Shown here piece after piece: positions 26,934 through 36,857 of a stretch of 64,000 nucleotides of DNA; position 1 is the stretch's first letter, and each line of letters starts with the position of its first letter. This DNA comes from Pseudomonas maioricensis. Its GTDB lineage: Bacteria; Pseudomonadota; Gammaproteobacteria; Pseudomonadales; Pseudomonadaceae. The DNA is taken from NCBI RefSeq assembly GCF_022790535.1, contig NZ_LOHG01000001.1, positions 32,888-96,887 of the forward strand. The letters run 5' to 3'. The translations under genes were made by a program, and so were the position numbers. The notes beneath the pieces were generated by a model. That model was not told the DNA's origin. It worked only from the letters and a program-made list of their open reading frames with translations, and did not search any database.

Positions 26934-28523
26934 TCAGTTACTAATCCGCAAAATACTCGCCTGATACGCGCCGACGAAGGTGTCGAAATCCACCTGCTCT
27001 TCGGTTTGCTCCAGCTCTGCCTGTTCCGCAATCGAAGTGCTGGCCAGCGCTTCGAAGTGCGCCTGCTCTTCAGCGCTGAGCGGGTTGCTGCGGAAGTAGT
27101 CGGCATGCGCGTGGCTTTGACGCAGTGAGAAGGCAGTAAAGCCTTCGTTGTGCTGCTTCATGCTGGCCAACACTTTCGCCGAAGGTGTCAGTGACGCGTC
27201 ATCGATCCTGGCTTGTTGCGCCTCGATGGACTTGATGTGCTCGTCGGTACCCTGTGCCTGATCGAGCAGTTGCGCGATTGGCTTGATCTTCTCCAGCAGC
27301 TCGGAGCCCCAGGCTTTCAGGTCAATAGTGCTGTCATTGCGATTGAGCTTGAGCCCTGGTCGACGGCCTTCCTTGACCACGGTCAGGAAGTTAGAGGCCG
27401 CATTGGCGCATTCGTTATTGGCCAGTTGCGGGCTTTCCTGCAGAGCGCAGTACAGCACGAAGGCGTCGACGAAACGGGCTTGCTGCAGATCGATGCCTGT
27501 TGGCAGGAACGGGTTGATGTCCAGGCAGCGAACTTCAACGTATTGCACGCCACGCGCCATCAAAGCCTGAATCGGGCGCTCACCCGAATAGGTCACGCGT
27601 TTGGGGCGGATATTGGAGTAGTACTCGTTTTCGATCTGCAAAACGTTGGTGTTGAGCTGGACCCAATCGCCTTCAGCGTCATGCGTGCCGACTTCGACAT
27701 AGGGTGCGTACGGCGTGGCGACCGCTTTGCGCAGGCTGTCCGTGTAGCTGATCAGATCGTTATAGCAAGGCGTCAAGTCCGCCTGGGCGTTGCTTTGATA
27801 ACCCAGATCGCTCATGCGCAGGCTGGTTGCGTACGGCAGATAGAGGGTCTCGGCGTCGAACTGCTCCAGCTTGTGGGCGCGGCCTCGCAGGAAGCCTGCG
27901 TCCAGCGCAGGTGATGCGCCAAACAGGTACATCAACAGCCAGCTGTAGCGTCGGAAATTACGGATCAGGCCGATATAGGCGTGCGATTGATAGTCGCGGG
28001 CATCACCTTCGAAATGCTCGGTTTGCTTGAGCAGTGGCCAGACACTTTCCGGTAGCGAAAAGTTGTAATGGATACCCGCAATGCATTGCATGGTCTTGCC
28101 GTAACGCAGGGCCAGCCCTTTGCGATAAACGTATTTGAGTTTGCCGATATTCGACGTGCCGTAGTAGGCAATCGGGATATCTTTTTCGTCCGGCAACGGA
28201 CACGGCATCGACGGGCTCCAAAGGAGCTCGCTACCCAGCTTGCTGTAGGCAAAGCGGTGGATTTTATCCAGGCTGTCCAGAGTTTCGACCGGGTTGGCCA
28301 ATGCAGGAGTGATGAACTCCAGCAGTGACTCGGAATAGTCTGTAGTGATCTGGCCATTGGTCAGTGCCGCGCCCAAGGCTTGCGGGTGCGGCGTCTGCGC
28401 CAACTGGGCGTCGCCGGTTACGCGCAGGCATTCGCGCTCAATACCGTGCAGGCACTGCTCCAGCAGGGAGAGGTTAGTGCGCTCGCTAAGCAAAGCCAGG
28501 CGGCGGTTGAGAAGTTCGCTCAA
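26934..28523 (-). CDS. gshA: Glutamate-cysteine ligase
   Basis: A 529-residue ATP-dependent ligase catalysing the first step of glutathione synthesis. The signature [16 protein letters not shown] with the catalytic Glu, the [15 protein letters not shown] segment and [18 protein letters not shown] are present. I put the start at the TTG at 28523: it has AAGGA 7 bases upstream and yields [12 protein letters not shown], matching the family N-terminus. The in-frame GTG at 28538 overlaps that ribosome site and is less likely. It is a single-gene unit. Confidence 0.92.
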   Translation of the reverse strand: MSELLNRRLALLSERTNLSLLEQCLHGIERECLRVTGDAQLAQTPHPQALGAALTNGQITTDYSESLLEFITPALANPVETLDSLDKIHRFAYSKLGSELLWSPSMPCPLPDEKDIPIAYYGTSNIGKLKYVYRKGLALRYGKTMQCIAGIHYNFSLPESVWPLLKQTEHFEGDARDYQSHAYIGLIRNFRRYSWLLMYLFGASPALDAGFLRGRAHKLEQFDAETLYLPYATSLRMSDLGYQSNAQADLTPCYNDLISYTDSLRKAVATPYAPYVEVGTHDAEGDWVQLNTNVLQIENEYYSNIRPKRVTYSGERPIQALMARGVQYVEVRCLDINPFLPTGIDLQQARFVDAFVLYCALQESPQLANNECANAASNFLTVVKEGRRPGLKLNRNDSTIDLKAWGSELLEKIKPIAQLLDQAQGTDEHIKSIEAQQARIDDASLTPSAKVLASMKQHNEGFTAFSLRQSHAHADYFRSNPLSAEEQAHFEALASTSIAEQAELEQTEEQVDFDTFVGAYQASILRISN

Positions 28524-28704
28524 GTTGGATTCCTTCACGCGTCAGTCGCCCCAATATGGGGGTGGATATGACGGTGTACAAGGGTAGGGCACTGGCGTTG
28601 TCGCCTAGTTTCAGGATCTGCACGAAAACGCCGTCCGGCGGCGACGGATTAATCCCGGCGCCACATTCATAGCGCCGAAATTACCTTAAATTGACCTGTC
28701 TGTA

Positions 28705-29088
28705 CTAGACGACAGCGAACGTGCCTTGTGCCTTGGCGACAAGTTTCTCGCCCTGAAGCACTTCAGCCTCAACCACCAGCGTGCGACGGCCTGCGTGCAG
28801 CACTTTGGCGATGCATAACACTTCGCCCTCAGACACTCCACGCATATAGTTGATCTTGCATTCGATGGTCACACTGCGCTGGTCGAAACCATGGGAGCTG
28901 GAACAGGCCAGCCCCATCGCAATGTCGACGAGGCTGAAAATCGCCCCGCCGTGCATCACGTTGCCACGATTGCGCAGATGATCCTCCAGCGGCAGTGCAA
29001 CTTCGGCAACGCCCACCTCCAGGCTGCGCAGCTGGCAGCCGATCGCCCGGAAATACGCGCTTTCGGTATAGCCCGCCGGAATGTCCAT
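28705..29088 (-). CDS. PaaI-type hotdog thioesterase
   Basis: A 127-residue acyl-CoA thioesterase of the hotdog fold. The motif GNVMHGGAIFSLVDIAMGLA, with the catalytic region after HGG, is typical of the PaaI/YbgC group. Its start overlaps the tex stop (ATGA-type overlap at 29088-29090), so it is co-transcribed with tex, a pairing known at this position in Pseudomonas. The natural substrate is not known. Confidence 0.88.
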   Translation of the reverse strand: MDIPAGYTESAYFRAIGCQLRSLEVGVAEVALPLEDHLRNRGNVMHGGAIFSLVDIAMGLACSSSHGFDQRSVTIECKINYMRGVSEGEVLCIAKVLHAGRRTLVVEAEVLQGEKLVAKAQGTFAVV

Positions 29089-31412
29089 CAGCGTTTCTTC
29101 AGCTGTTTGGCGTTGGCGAACAATGACGCCATGGCGTTGTTGGCCGGTGCTGCAGCTACGGTTTCCTTGCGGGGCGCGCTGCTTTGCTGCTGACGTGGGG
29201 CCGAGCCTGGGCGAGCACCGCGAGCGCCATCGACTTTCTCTCCCGGGGTGTCGCTCATGCGCATCGACAAGCCGACGCGTTTGCGCGGGATGTCGACTTC
29301 CATGACCTTCACTTTAACTACATCGCCCGCTTTCACCGCTTCACGCGGGTCCTTGATGAACTTCTCGGACAGCGCCGAGATGTGCACCAGACCGTCCTGA
29401 TGCACGCCGATGTCGACGAAGGCACCGAAGTTGGTCACGTTGGTCACCACACCTTCGAGGATCATGCCTGGTTGCAAGTCTTTGAGGTCTTCGACGCCGT
29501 CCTGGAACTCGGCAGTCTTGAACTCTGGGCGCGGGTCGCGGCCTGGCTTCTCAAGCTCTTGCAGAATGTCAGTCACGGTCGGCAAACCGAAGGTTTCGTC
29601 GGTGTACTTTTTCGGGTCCAGACGCTTGAGGAAGCTGGCGTCGCCGATAAGTGAGCGGATATCGCGGTCGGTTTCAGACGCGATGCGCTTCACCAACGGA
29701 TAGGCTTCCGGGTGAACGGCCGACGAATCCAGCGGGTTATCGCCGTTCATGACACGAAGGAAGCCTGCAGCCTGTTCGAATGTCTTTTCGCCCAAACGTG
29801 GGACTTTTTTCAGCGCCGCACGGGATTTGAATGCGCCGTTCTCATCGCGGTGCGCCACGATATTTTGCGCCAATGTGGTGTTGAGGCCGGAAATCCGTGC
29901 CAACAACGCCACCGATGCCGTGTTCACGTCCACGCCCACGGCGTTTACGCAGTCTTCGACGACAGCATCCAGACCGCGCGCCAGCTTGAGCTGGGACACG
30001 TCGTGCTGGTACTGACCGACACCGATGGATTTCGGGTCAATCTTTACCAGTTCGGCCAGCGGGTCTTGCAGGCGACGGGCGATAGACACCGCACCACGGA
30101 TCGACACGTCCAGGTCCGGGAATTCTTTGGCCGCGAGTTCGGAAGCCGAGTAAACCGATGCACCCGCTTCGGAGACCATAACCTTGGTCATTTTCAGGCC
30201 TGGATATTTTTTGATCAGTTCGGCGGCCAGCTTGTCGGTTTCGCGGCTGGCGGTACCGTTGCCGATGGCGATCAGGTCTACCGCGTGCTTGGCGCAAAGA
30301 GCGGCCAGCACAGCGATGGTTTGATCCCACTGGTTTTTCGGAACGTGCGGGTAAACCGTGGCGTAATCCAGCAGTTTGCCGGTCGAGTCGACCACCGCGA
30401 CTTTGCAACCGGTGCGCAGGCCCGGGTCCAGCCCCAGCGTGGCGCGAGGGCCAGCCGGTGCTGCGAGCAGCAGGTCATGCAGGTTATGGGCGAAAACGTT
30501 GATTGCTTCGGTTTCTGCGCCATCGCGCAGCTCACCCAGCAAGTCGGTTTCCAGATGGCTGTAGAGCTTGACCTTCCAGGTCCAGCGCACCACTTCGGCC
30601 AGCCACTTGTCAGCCGGACGGTTCTGGTTTTGCAGGCCGAAACGCTCACCGATCATCAATTCGCACGGGTGCATGGTGCCGGGCAGTTCTTCACCCACTT
30701 TCAAGGCCGAACTGAGGAAGCCTTCGTTGCGACCACGGAAAATAGCCAGGGCGCGGTGCGACGGCATGCTTTTCAGCGGCTCGTCGTGTTCGAAGTAATC
30801 GCGGAACTTGGCGCCTTCTTCTTCCTTGCCCGCCACCACGCGAGCGCTGATCACGGCTTCCTGCTTGAGGAAGCTGCGCAGTTTGTCCAGCAGGCTGGCG
30901 TCTTCGGCGAAGCGCTCCATGAGGATGTACTTGGCACCTTCCAGCGCAGCTTTGACGTCTGCAACGCCCTTTTCGGCGTCCACGAAGCGCGCTGCTTCGG
31001 TTTCAGGGCTCAATGTCGGGTCGTTGAACAGGCCGTCGGCCAGTTCGCCAAGGCCCGCTTCAAGAGCAATCTGGCCTTTGGTGCGGCGCTTTTGCTTATA
31101 AGGCAGGTACAAGTCTTCAAGGCGGGTCTTGGTGTCGGCAAGCTTGATGTCGCGGGCGAGCTCGGGAGTCAGTTTGCCTTGCTCTTCAATGCTGGCAAGG
31201 ATGCTGATGCGACGCTCGTCGAGTTCGCGCAGGTAGCGCAGGCGCTCTTCAAGATGACGTAATTGAGTGTCATCGAGGCTGCCGGTCACTTCCTTGCGGT
31301 AACGGGAAATGAAGGGAACGGTAGAACCTTCATCCAGTAGAGCGACGGCCGCTGCGACCTGTTGTGGGCGTACGCCAAGTTCTTCGGCGATGCGGCTGTT
31401 GATGCTGTCCAT
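29088..31412 (-). CDS. tex: Transcription accessory protein Tex
   Basis: A 774-residue RNA-binding protein. The N-terminal helical region begins [20 protein letters not shown], a YqgF-like RNase H fold domain is in the middle ([18 protein letters not shown]), helix-hairpin-helix motifs follow ([15 protein letters not shown]), and a C-terminal S1 domain ([20 protein letters not shown]) precedes a basic tail ending in KQLKKR. The ATG at 31412 is preferred over the in-frame TTG at 31436. Tex influences transcription and toxin-gene expression in several bacteria, and the P. aeruginosa protein structure is the family model. Confidence 0.95.
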   Translation of the reverse strand: MDSINSRIAEELGVRPQQVAAAVALLDEGSTVPFISRYRKEVTGSLDDTQLRHLEERLRYLRELDERRISILASIEEQGKLTPELARDIKLADTKTRLEDLYLPYKQKRRTKGQIALEAGLGELADGLFNDPTLSPETEAARFVDAEKGVADVKAALEGAKYILMERFAEDASLLDKLRSFLKQEAVISARVVAGKEEEGAKFRDYFEHDEPLKSMPSHRALAIFRGRNEGFLSSALKVGEELPGTMHPCELMIGERFGLQNQNRPADKWLAEVVRWTWKVKLYSHLETDLLGELRDGAETEAINVFAHNLHDLLLAAPAGPRATLGLDPGLRTGCKVAVVDSTGKLLDYATVYPHVPKNQWDQTIAVLAALCAKHAVDLIAIGNGTASRETDKLAAELIKKYPGLKMTKVMVSEAGASVYSASELAAKEFPDLDVSIRGAVSIARRLQDPLAELVKIDPKSIGVGQYQHDVSQLKLARGLDAVVEDCVNAVGVDVNTASVALLARISGLNTTLAQNIVAHRDENGAFKSRAALKKVPRLGEKTFEQAAGFLRVMNGDNPLDSSAVHPEAYPLVKRIASETDRDIRSLIGDASFLKRLDPKKYTDETFGLPTVTDILQELEKPGRDPRPEFKTAEFQDGVEDLKDLQPGMILEGVVTNVTNFGAFVDIGVHQDGLVHISALSEKFIKDPREAVKAGDVVKVKVMEVDIPRKRVGLSMRMSDTPGEKVDGARGARPGSAPRQQQSSAPRKETVAAAPANNAMASLFANAKQLKKR

Positions 31413-31704
31413 GAGACCACCTGGAGTTGTGAGCAAAATACCTGATTACAAAGTGGCCGCGAGCTGCGCTGACCGACTTTCGCAAGAATACTGTCGAACT
31501 GCCATGTTCAGGCGTTGCCTGACTTTGAGGGCGGCGCATTATACCCAGCGCAGCCCGATTAGGGGACGAGCCGACAAAAGCGCTGTTTTTGCTCAGCGTA
31601 AGCAAGGCTTGAGTGGCAGCCCCGGTAAAATCTGCTAACAATGCACACGGTGCGTATCACAGCAGCTACGCCATAATGCGCCCCGAGATCAAAGGAGCAT
31701 CTGA

Positions 31705-32445
31705 ATGAGCAGCACTGCACAAACTGCCGAAGGCGAAAAAATCCTTATTGTTGATGACGATCCGGGTTTGAGCAGCCTGTTAGAACGTTTTTTCACCAGC
31801 AAGGGTTATCGTGCCCGTGCTGTGGCCAACGTTGAGCAAATGGATCGCTTGCTGGCCCGCGAAGTTTTCAATCTTGTGGTGCTTGACCTGATGCTGCCGG
31901 GCGAAGACGGGCTCTCAGCCTGCCGTCGTTTGCGCGCCGCTAACAATCAAGTACCCATCATCATGCTGACTGCCAAGGGCGATGAGCTGAGCCGGATCAA
32001 AGGCCTTGAGCTGGGGGCTGATGATTACCTGGCGAAGCCCTTCAACCCTGATGAGCTGATGGCGCGTGTCAAAGCTGTATTGCGTCGTCAGGCCGCTCCT
32101 GTACCGGGCGCACCGGGCAGCGAAGACGAGTCGGTCACCTTTGGTGATTACGAGTTGTCGCTGGCGACTCGCGAACTCAAGCGCGGTGATGAAGTACACA
32201 TGCTCACCACGGGCGAGTTTGCGGTACTCAAGGCGCTGGTAATGCACGCTCGTGAACCGCTGACCCGCGACAAGCTGATGAATCTGGCCCGTGGCCGCGA
32301 ATGGGATGCGCTGGAGCGCTCTATCGACGTGCAGATTTCCCGTCTGCGTCGCCTGATCGAGCCGGATCCTTCCAAGCCGCGTTATATCCAGACGGTCTGG
32401 GGTGTTGGTTATGTATTCGTTCCGGACGGCGCGGGTACTCGATAA
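31705..32445 (+). CDS. ompR: Response regulator OmpR (AmgR orthologue)
   Basis: A 246-residue two-component regulator. The receiver domain (residues 12-125) has the acidic pair DDD, the phospho-acceptor Asp in LVVLDLMLPGEDG and the Lys in LAKPFNPDELM. The C-terminal winged helix (residues 150-240) ends with RYIQTVWGVGYVFVPDG. An AAAGGAGC ribosome site precedes the ATG. It is followed by its sensor gene envZ after 166 bases that contain an apparent terminator. In P. aeruginosa the orthologous pair AmgRS responds to envelope stress. Confidence 0.95.
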   Translation: MSSTAQTAEGEKILIVDDDPGLSSLLERFFTSKGYRARAVANVEQMDRLLAREVFNLVVLDLMLPGEDGLSACRRLRAANNQVPIIMLTAKGDELSRIKGLELGADDYLAKPFNPDELMARVKAVLRRQAAPVPGAPGSEDESVTFGDYELSLATRELKRGDEVHMLTTGEFAVLKALVMHAREPLTRDKLMNLARGREWDALERSIDVQISRLRRLIEPDPSKPRYIQTVWGVGYVFVPDGAGTR

Positions 32446-32490
32446 TCGAGCGCTTTTAGGAGCACATCCTGCCGCGTTGATGACCCGTCA

Positions 32491-32529
32491 CGTCGATAGT
32501 CCCGAACAGGGCTATCGACGTTTTGGTTT
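32491..32529 (+). terminator. Terminator-like hairpin between ompR and envZ
   Basis: CGTCGATAG(T)CCC and GGGCTATCGACG form a 12-bp stem with one bulged base and a 5-base loop, followed by TTTTGGTTTT. It begins 45 bases after the ompR stop, so it probably ends or attenuates ompR transcripts before envZ. Confidence 0.75.
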
Positions 32530-32568
32530 TCGTTGATACGGCGTCGGTTGTCGTTCGTGTTTCGCAAA

Positions 32569-32594
32569 CCTGCGAGCCTGGCTCGCTCCTGCAA
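32569..32594. repeat. Single REP-like element
   Basis: CTGCGAGCCTGGCTCGCTCC forms a small palindrome related to REP arms, unpaired. It lies just before the envZ start. Confidence 0.55.
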
Positions 32595-32611
32595 AGTGTA
32601 TAGCTGCAAAT

Positions 32612-33934
32612 ATGAAAACCCCGCTCTGGTTCCCGCAAAGCTTTTTCTCTCGCACCTTATGGCTGGTGCTTATCGTCGTGCTGTTCTCGAAAGCGCTGAC
32701 CCTTGTCTATCTGTTGATGAACGAGGATGTGCTGGTGGACAGGCAATACAGCCATGGTGTTGCGTTGACACTTCGCGCTTATTGGGCGGCCAACGAGAAC
32801 GACCGTGAAGCGATTGCCGACGCGGCAGGTCTGATCCGCGTGGTCGGTGGCGGCGTTCCTGAAGGTGAGCAGCACTGGCCGTATAGCGAAATCTATCAGC
32901 GTCAGATGCAGGCGGAACTGGGCGACGACACTGAAGTTCGCCTGCGTGTGCATGCGCCGCCGGCGTTGTGGGTTCGGGCACCAAGCCTGGGTGATGGCTG
33001 GTTGAAAGTACCGTTGTACCCGCACCCATTGCGTGGCCAGAAAATCTGGAGCGTGCTGGGCTGGTTCCTTGCGATTGGTTTGTTATCCACAGCCTCGGCG
33101 TGGATCTTCGTCCGGCAACTCAATCAGCCTCTCAAACGCCTGGTTTTCGCTGCGAGACAATTAGGGCAGGGGCGCAGTGTGCGCCTGCCGGTCAGTGATA
33201 CCCCCAGCGAAATGACCGAGGTTTACCGCGCTTTCAACCAGATGGCCGAGGATGTCGAACAGGCCGGGCAGGAACGGGAACTGATGCTCGCGGGTGTTTC
33301 CCATGACTTGCGTACGCCTTTGACCCGCTTGCGGCTGTCGCTGGAGTTGATGAAGGACGAAAACGAACTGACTGAAGGCATGGTCCGAGACATCGAAGAC
33401 ATGGATGCCATTCTTGATCAGTTCATGGCGTTTATTCGCGATGGCCGCGATGAAGAGATTGAAGAGGTCGACCTTAGCGAGTTGGTGCGTGACGTCGTCG
33501 CCCCATTCAACAATCCCGAGAATCCTGAAGAGCAGATTCGTCTGTGCCTTGAGCCCATTCCGCCGTTCCCTTTACGGCGCGTTTCAATGAAGCGGTTGCT
33601 CACCAACCTGATCGGCAACGCCATGCACCACGCAGGCAATGGCATCGAGGTGGCGGCTTATGTGTCCGGCGATACCAGCGCGCCTTATGTGGTGCTAAGT
33701 GTCCTGGACCGCGGCACCGGGATTGATCCGTCGGAGCTTGAGGTAATTTTCAACCCGTTCATTCGCGGTGATCGTGCCCGAAGTGGCAAAGGGACTGGGC
33801 TGGGATTGGCCATCGTCAAACGAATCGCGGCAATGCACGGCGGCAACGTCGAATTGCGTAATCGTTCGGGCGGCGGACTGGAAGCGCGAGTGCGCTTGCC
33901 GCTGGGGTTGATGTTGCCGAGAGGTGCGGTTTAA
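32612..33934 (+). CDS. envZ: Sensor histidine kinase EnvZ (AmgS orthologue)
   Basis: A 440-residue membrane sensor kinase. Two membrane segments (about residues 12-35 and 150-172) enclose a periplasmic sensor; a HAMP domain follows, then the phospho-acceptor region GVSHDLRTPLTRLRLSLELM and a HATPase with NLIGNAMHHAG, DRGTGI and GKGTGLGLAIVKRI. It forms the pair with ompR. The start ATG at 32612 follows a single REP-like element; no strong ribosome site is visible, so output of the sensor may be kept low relative to OmpR. Confidence 0.93.
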   Translation: MKTPLWFPQSFFSRTLWLVLIVVLFSKALTLVYLLMNEDVLVDRQYSHGVALTLRAYWAANENDREAIADAAGLIRVVGGGVPEGEQHWPYSEIYQRQMQAELGDDTEVRLRVHAPPALWVRAPSLGDGWLKVPLYPHPLRGQKIWSVLGWFLAIGLLSTASAWIFVRQLNQPLKRLVFAARQLGQGRSVRLPVSDTPSEMTEVYRAFNQMAEDVEQAGQERELMLAGVSHDLRTPLTRLRLSLELMKDENELTEGMVRDIEDMDAILDQFMAFIRDGRDEEIEEVDLSELVRDVVAPFNNPENPEEQIRLCLEPIPPFPLRRVSMKRLLTNLIGNAMHHAGNGIEVAAYVSGDTSAPYVVLSVLDRGTGIDPSELEVIFNPFIRGDRARSGKGTGLGLAIVKRIAAMHGGNVELRNRSGGGLEARVRLPLGLMLPRGAV

Positions 33935-33970
33935 GAGCCCCCGCAACTATTGAACCGGGATTTTGCTTTG

Positions 33971-34060
33971 TGTGGGAGCGGTGCTTGCCCGCGATAAGGT
34001 TTCGGTGATCTGACTGGAAACCGCGGCGCCTACATCGCGGGCAAGCACCGCTCCCACAGG
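33971..34060. repeat. REP pair, family B
   Basis: Near-perfect arms GAGCGGTGCTTGCCCGCG between convergent envZ and rimK; it ends 8 bases before the rimK stop codon. Confidence 0.9.
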
Positions 34061-34067
34061 GTAGGGT

Positions 34068-34973
34068 TTAGCCTTTACCCTTGGTCCGCGTCATGTGCGG
34101 GCCGCTGTTCTTCTCCAGATACTCGATGATCATCCCGGCGACGTCCTTGCTGGTGGTCACTTCAATACCCTCCAGCCCCGGCGAAGAATTGACCTCCATC
34201 ACCAGCGGCCCGTGATTGGAGCGCAGAATGTCGACACCGGCGACGCTCAGACCCATAACCTTGGCTGCGCGAATGGCGGTCATGCGTTCTTCGGGAGTGA
34301 TCTTGATCAAGCTGGCGCTGCCGCCACGGTGCAGGTTGGAGCGAAACTCGCCGGGCTTGGCCTGACGCTTCATCGAGGCAATGACCTTGTCACCGACCAC
34401 GAAGCAGCGGATATCCGCGCCGCCCGCTTCCTTGATGTATTCCTGAACCATGATGTCCTGCTTGAGGCCCATGAACGCCTCAATCACTGACTCTGCCGCA
34501 GTTGCCGTTTCGCACAGCACCACGCCGATACCCTGAGTGCCTTCCAGCACCTTGATGACCAGCGGTGCGCCATTGACCATCTGGATCAGGTCAGGGATAT
34601 CGTCCGGAGAGTGAGCAAAGCCTGTCACCGGCAAACCGATCCCGCGACGCGAGAGCAGCTGCAGAGAACGCAGTTTATCCCGCGAACGAGCGATGGCCAC
34701 CGACTCGTTGAGTGGAAAAACGCCCATCATTTCAAACTGACGCAGTACCGCGCAGCCATAAAAAGTCACCGAGGCGCCAATACGCGGGATGACCGCATCA
34801 AAGCCCTCCAGCGGCTTGCCGCGATAGTGAATTTGCGGCTTGTGGCTGGCGATATTCATGTAGGCACGCAGGGTGTCGATCACCACCATCTCATGGCCAC
34901 GTTCAATACCAGCTTCGACCAGACGACGGGTTGAATACAGACGCGGGTTACGCGAAAGCACAGCGATCTTCAT
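34068..34973 (-). CDS. rimK: Ribosomal protein S6 glutamate ligase RimK
   Basis: A 301-residue ATP-grasp ligase that adds glutamate residues to the C-terminus of ribosomal protein S6. The N-terminus [20 protein letters not shown] is diagnostic; the ATP-grasp core includes [19 protein letters not shown] and the Mg-binding [18 protein letters not shown]. It overlaps rimB by 4 bases. In P. fluorescens RimK activity is controlled by RimA, RimB and cyclic di-GMP and reshapes the proteome during colonisation; all three partners are here. Confidence 0.95.
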   Translation of the reverse strand: MKIAVLSRNPRLYSTRRLVEAGIERGHEMVVIDTLRAYMNIASHKPQIHYRGKPLEGFDAVIPRIGASVTFYGCAVLRQFEMMGVFPLNESVAIARSRDKLRSLQLLSRRGIGLPVTGFAHSPDDIPDLIQMVNGAPLVIKVLEGTQGIGVVLCETATAAESVIEAFMGLKQDIMVQEYIKEAGGADIRCFVVGDKVIASMKRQAKPGEFRSNLHRGGSASLIKITPEERMTAIRAAKVMGLSVAGVDILRSNHGPLVMEVNSSPGLEGIEVTTSKDVAGMIIEYLEKNSGPHMTRTKGKG

Positions 34974-35452
34974 GCAGCACCTGTGGCAGAGGTAGTCGAG
35001 ACCGGGAAAACCGGTTTGTCCTGAACATAAGTAATGCCTGGATTAACGACCAGTTGTCCGTCGATCAAAGCGTTGGAGCCGAGCAGCAAGCGATAGCGCA
35101 TTGCTTTACGGCAGGCCAGCGTGAATTCCACTGGCCAGACACGATCACCCAAAGCCAGGGTGGTGCGAATGACATAGCGGACCTGCGCGTGACCGTTGGA
35201 GCTTTTAATGGTTTTCATGGCGACCAGCAGCGCTTCGCAACGGCGATGGCGCAACTGGACCACAGTGCCCAGATGGGCATTGAAACGAACCCACTTCTGG
35301 CCGTCGCGTTCGAAAGGCTCGATCTCGGTGGCGTGCAGGCTTGAGGTGCTCGCGCCGGTATCGATTTTCGCCCGCAGGCCTGCTACCCCAAGATCGGGCA
35401 GCGCCACCCACTCGCGCAGGCCGATGACTGTCAGATGATCAAATGTTTTCAA
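34970..35452 (-). CDS. rimB: Retropepsin-like protease-fold protein RimB
   Basis: A 160-residue protein of the putative ATP-dependent zinc protease family with a retropepsin-like core: [16 protein letters not shown] carries the D-T-G-A active-site motif, and [20 protein letters not shown] is the second conserved block. I choose a TTG start at 35452 because it yields [20 protein letters not shown], the family N-terminus, with GGAAA upstream; a longer ATG frame reaches back into rimA. It overlaps rimK by 4 bases and modulates RimK in the RimABK module. Confidence 0.87.
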   Translation of the reverse strand: MKTFDHLTVIGLREWVALPDLGVAGLRAKIDTGASTSSLHATEIEPFERDGQKWVRFNAHLGTVVQLRHRRCEALLVAMKTIKSSNGHAQVRYVIRTTLALGDRVWPVEFTLACRKAMRYRLLLGSNALIDGQLVVNPGITYVQDKPVFPVSTTSATGAA

Positions 35453-35468
35453 TGGGTTTCCGTACTTC

Positions 35469-36251
35469 TCATGCTTTCTGCCAGGCCCCGGAATCAACCT
35501 GGGCCAATGCTTTGAATGCAGGTTTGGCGAACCAGTAACCTTGCATCAGATAAATCCCGCAGTCCGCGAGGAAGTCACGCTCTTCGGCGCATTCGATGCC
35601 TTCGGCAATGACTGTAACCCCCAACTCTGCACACATTGTGACAACCCCACGAACGATAGCCTGACGCGGCCGGTCGCGGTGAATATCTCTGATTAATTGC
35701 ATGTCGAGTTTTATCAGGTCCGGCTGAAAATCGGCCAGTAGCGTCAGCCCCGAGTATCCGGCGCCAAAGTCGTCAATGGCGGTCATGAAGCCGAATTGGC
35801 GGTATTCACGCAGAATATTGGTTAAATGGCGATTGTTATCAACGTGCTCGCTTTCGATTGTCTCGAAGATCAGCCGATCCAGTGGAAAATTGTGCTGGCG
35901 AGCCGCCTCAAGCGTGCTCCGGATACACAACTCGGGTCGATAAACCGCATTGGGCAGGAAGTTGATCGAAAGGCGTTCAGTCATGTTCAGCGCAGCCGCT
36001 CCCGCAATGGCGTGGGTGCGGCATAGCTGATCGAATCGATAGCGGTTTTTGTCCGTGACCTGGCTCAACACCGACAACGCACCCTCGCCATTGATGCCGC
36101 GCACCAGTGCCTCATGAGCAAAAATCGTGTTTTCTCGCAGGTCCACGATTGGCTGGTAGGCGAAAGCAAATGAAAAGTCGAGATCGGGGCTGTTTTTGCA
36201 GCCGTCGCATCCGCGTGCAGGTGAGGTCAATGACGTTGGGAATTCGGTCAT
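35469..36251 (-). CDS. rimA: EAL-domain cyclic di-GMP phosphodiesterase RimA
   Basis: A 260-residue protein made almost wholly of one EAL domain. The signature appears as FAHEALVRG near residue 50, and later motifs DDFGAGYSGL and VIAEGIECAEERDFL supply metal and substrate ligands, so it looks catalytically intact. The ATG at 36251 has GGAG 6 bases upstream; an in-frame ATG 12 bases earlier overlaps it. It leads the rimA-rimB-rimK run (16-base gap to rimB) and links RimK to cyclic di-GMP levels. Confidence 0.9.
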   Translation of the reverse strand: MTEFPTSLTSPARGCDGCKNSPDLDFSFAFAYQPIVDLRENTIFAHEALVRGINGEGALSVLSQVTDKNRYRFDQLCRTHAIAGAAALNMTERLSINFLPNAVYRPELCIRSTLEAARQHNFPLDRLIFETIESEHVDNNRHLTNILREYRQFGFMTAIDDFGAGYSGLTLLADFQPDLIKLDMQLIRDIHRDRPRQAIVRGVVTMCAELGVTVIAEGIECAEERDFLADCGIYLMQGYWFAKPAFKALAQVDSGAWQKA

Positions 36252-36369
36252 TTCGCACTCCATGAGTAAAGGGTTTCGGGGATGCCAACGCTGCTGATTG
36301 TCGCAATCGCGTACTGCACGCCACGTGTGACGTAGTACAGTCTGACTACGACCTGATTGAGGAATTCAT

Positions 36370-36774
36370 ATGGCTCAAAAGTCAGACGAAGACGATAAAG
36401 TCCGTTTGGATAAATGGCTATGGGCGGCGCGTTTCTACAAAACGCGTGCCTTGGCAAAAACGGCAATTGAAAGCGGTAAGGTGCACTGCAGAGGCGAGCG
36501 TTGCAAGCCAGGTAAAGAGCCACGTATTGGTGATCAATTTCAGATTCGTACTGGCTTTGACGAGCGTACGGTCGTGGTTGAAGCGCTGTCCATTGTTCGC
36601 CGTGGTGCTCCCGAAGCGCACGCGCTTTATAGCGAGACCCCCGAGAGCGTTACCAAACGCGAAAATGAAGCCGCGCAACGCAAGGCCGGGAATCTGGGGG
36701 TTACCACAGACGGCAAGCCAACCAAGAAACAGCGGCGGCAGCTGTTCGACTTCCGTGGCGCGGCGCGCGATTGA
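36370..36774 (+). CDS. hslR: Heat shock protein Hsp15
   Basis: A 134-residue RNA-binding protein with an N-terminal S4 domain (VRLDKWLWAARFYKTRALAK, continuing into AIESGKVHCRGERCKPG). Hsp15 binds free 50S subunits that carry stalled nascent chains and helps recycle them after heat shock. The C-terminus is basic (KPTKKQRRQLFDFRGAARD). It is divergent from rimA with 106 bases between them that hold both promoters. Confidence 0.92.
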   Translation: MAQKSDEDDKVRLDKWLWAARFYKTRALAKTAIESGKVHCRGERCKPGKEPRIGDQFQIRTGFDERTVVVEALSIVRRGAPEAHALYSETPESVTKRENEAAQRKAGNLGVTTDGKPTKKQRRQLFDFRGAARD

Positions 36775-36786
36775 GGGTGCTTGCAT

Positions 36787-36857
36787 CTGTAGGAGTGAAC
36801 TTGTTGGCGAGGCGTTTTTTCTGACACACCGCCTCGCCAACAAGTTGGCTCCTACAG
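36787..36857. repeat. REP pair, family A variant, overlapping a stop codon
   Basis: Arms TGTAGGAGTGAACTTGTTGG and CCAACAAGTTGGCTCCTACA enclose about 30 bases that also pair (GCGAGGCG/CGCCTCGC). The TAG stop of the PAP2 gene is taken from the right arm (36852-36854). Confidence 0.85.

Noticed and set aside
29712..31262. Long plus-strand open frame (516 codons) opposite tex
   Set aside because: Same explanation; low-complexity His/Gln/Arg/Phe composition typical of antisense frames, and no ribosome site.
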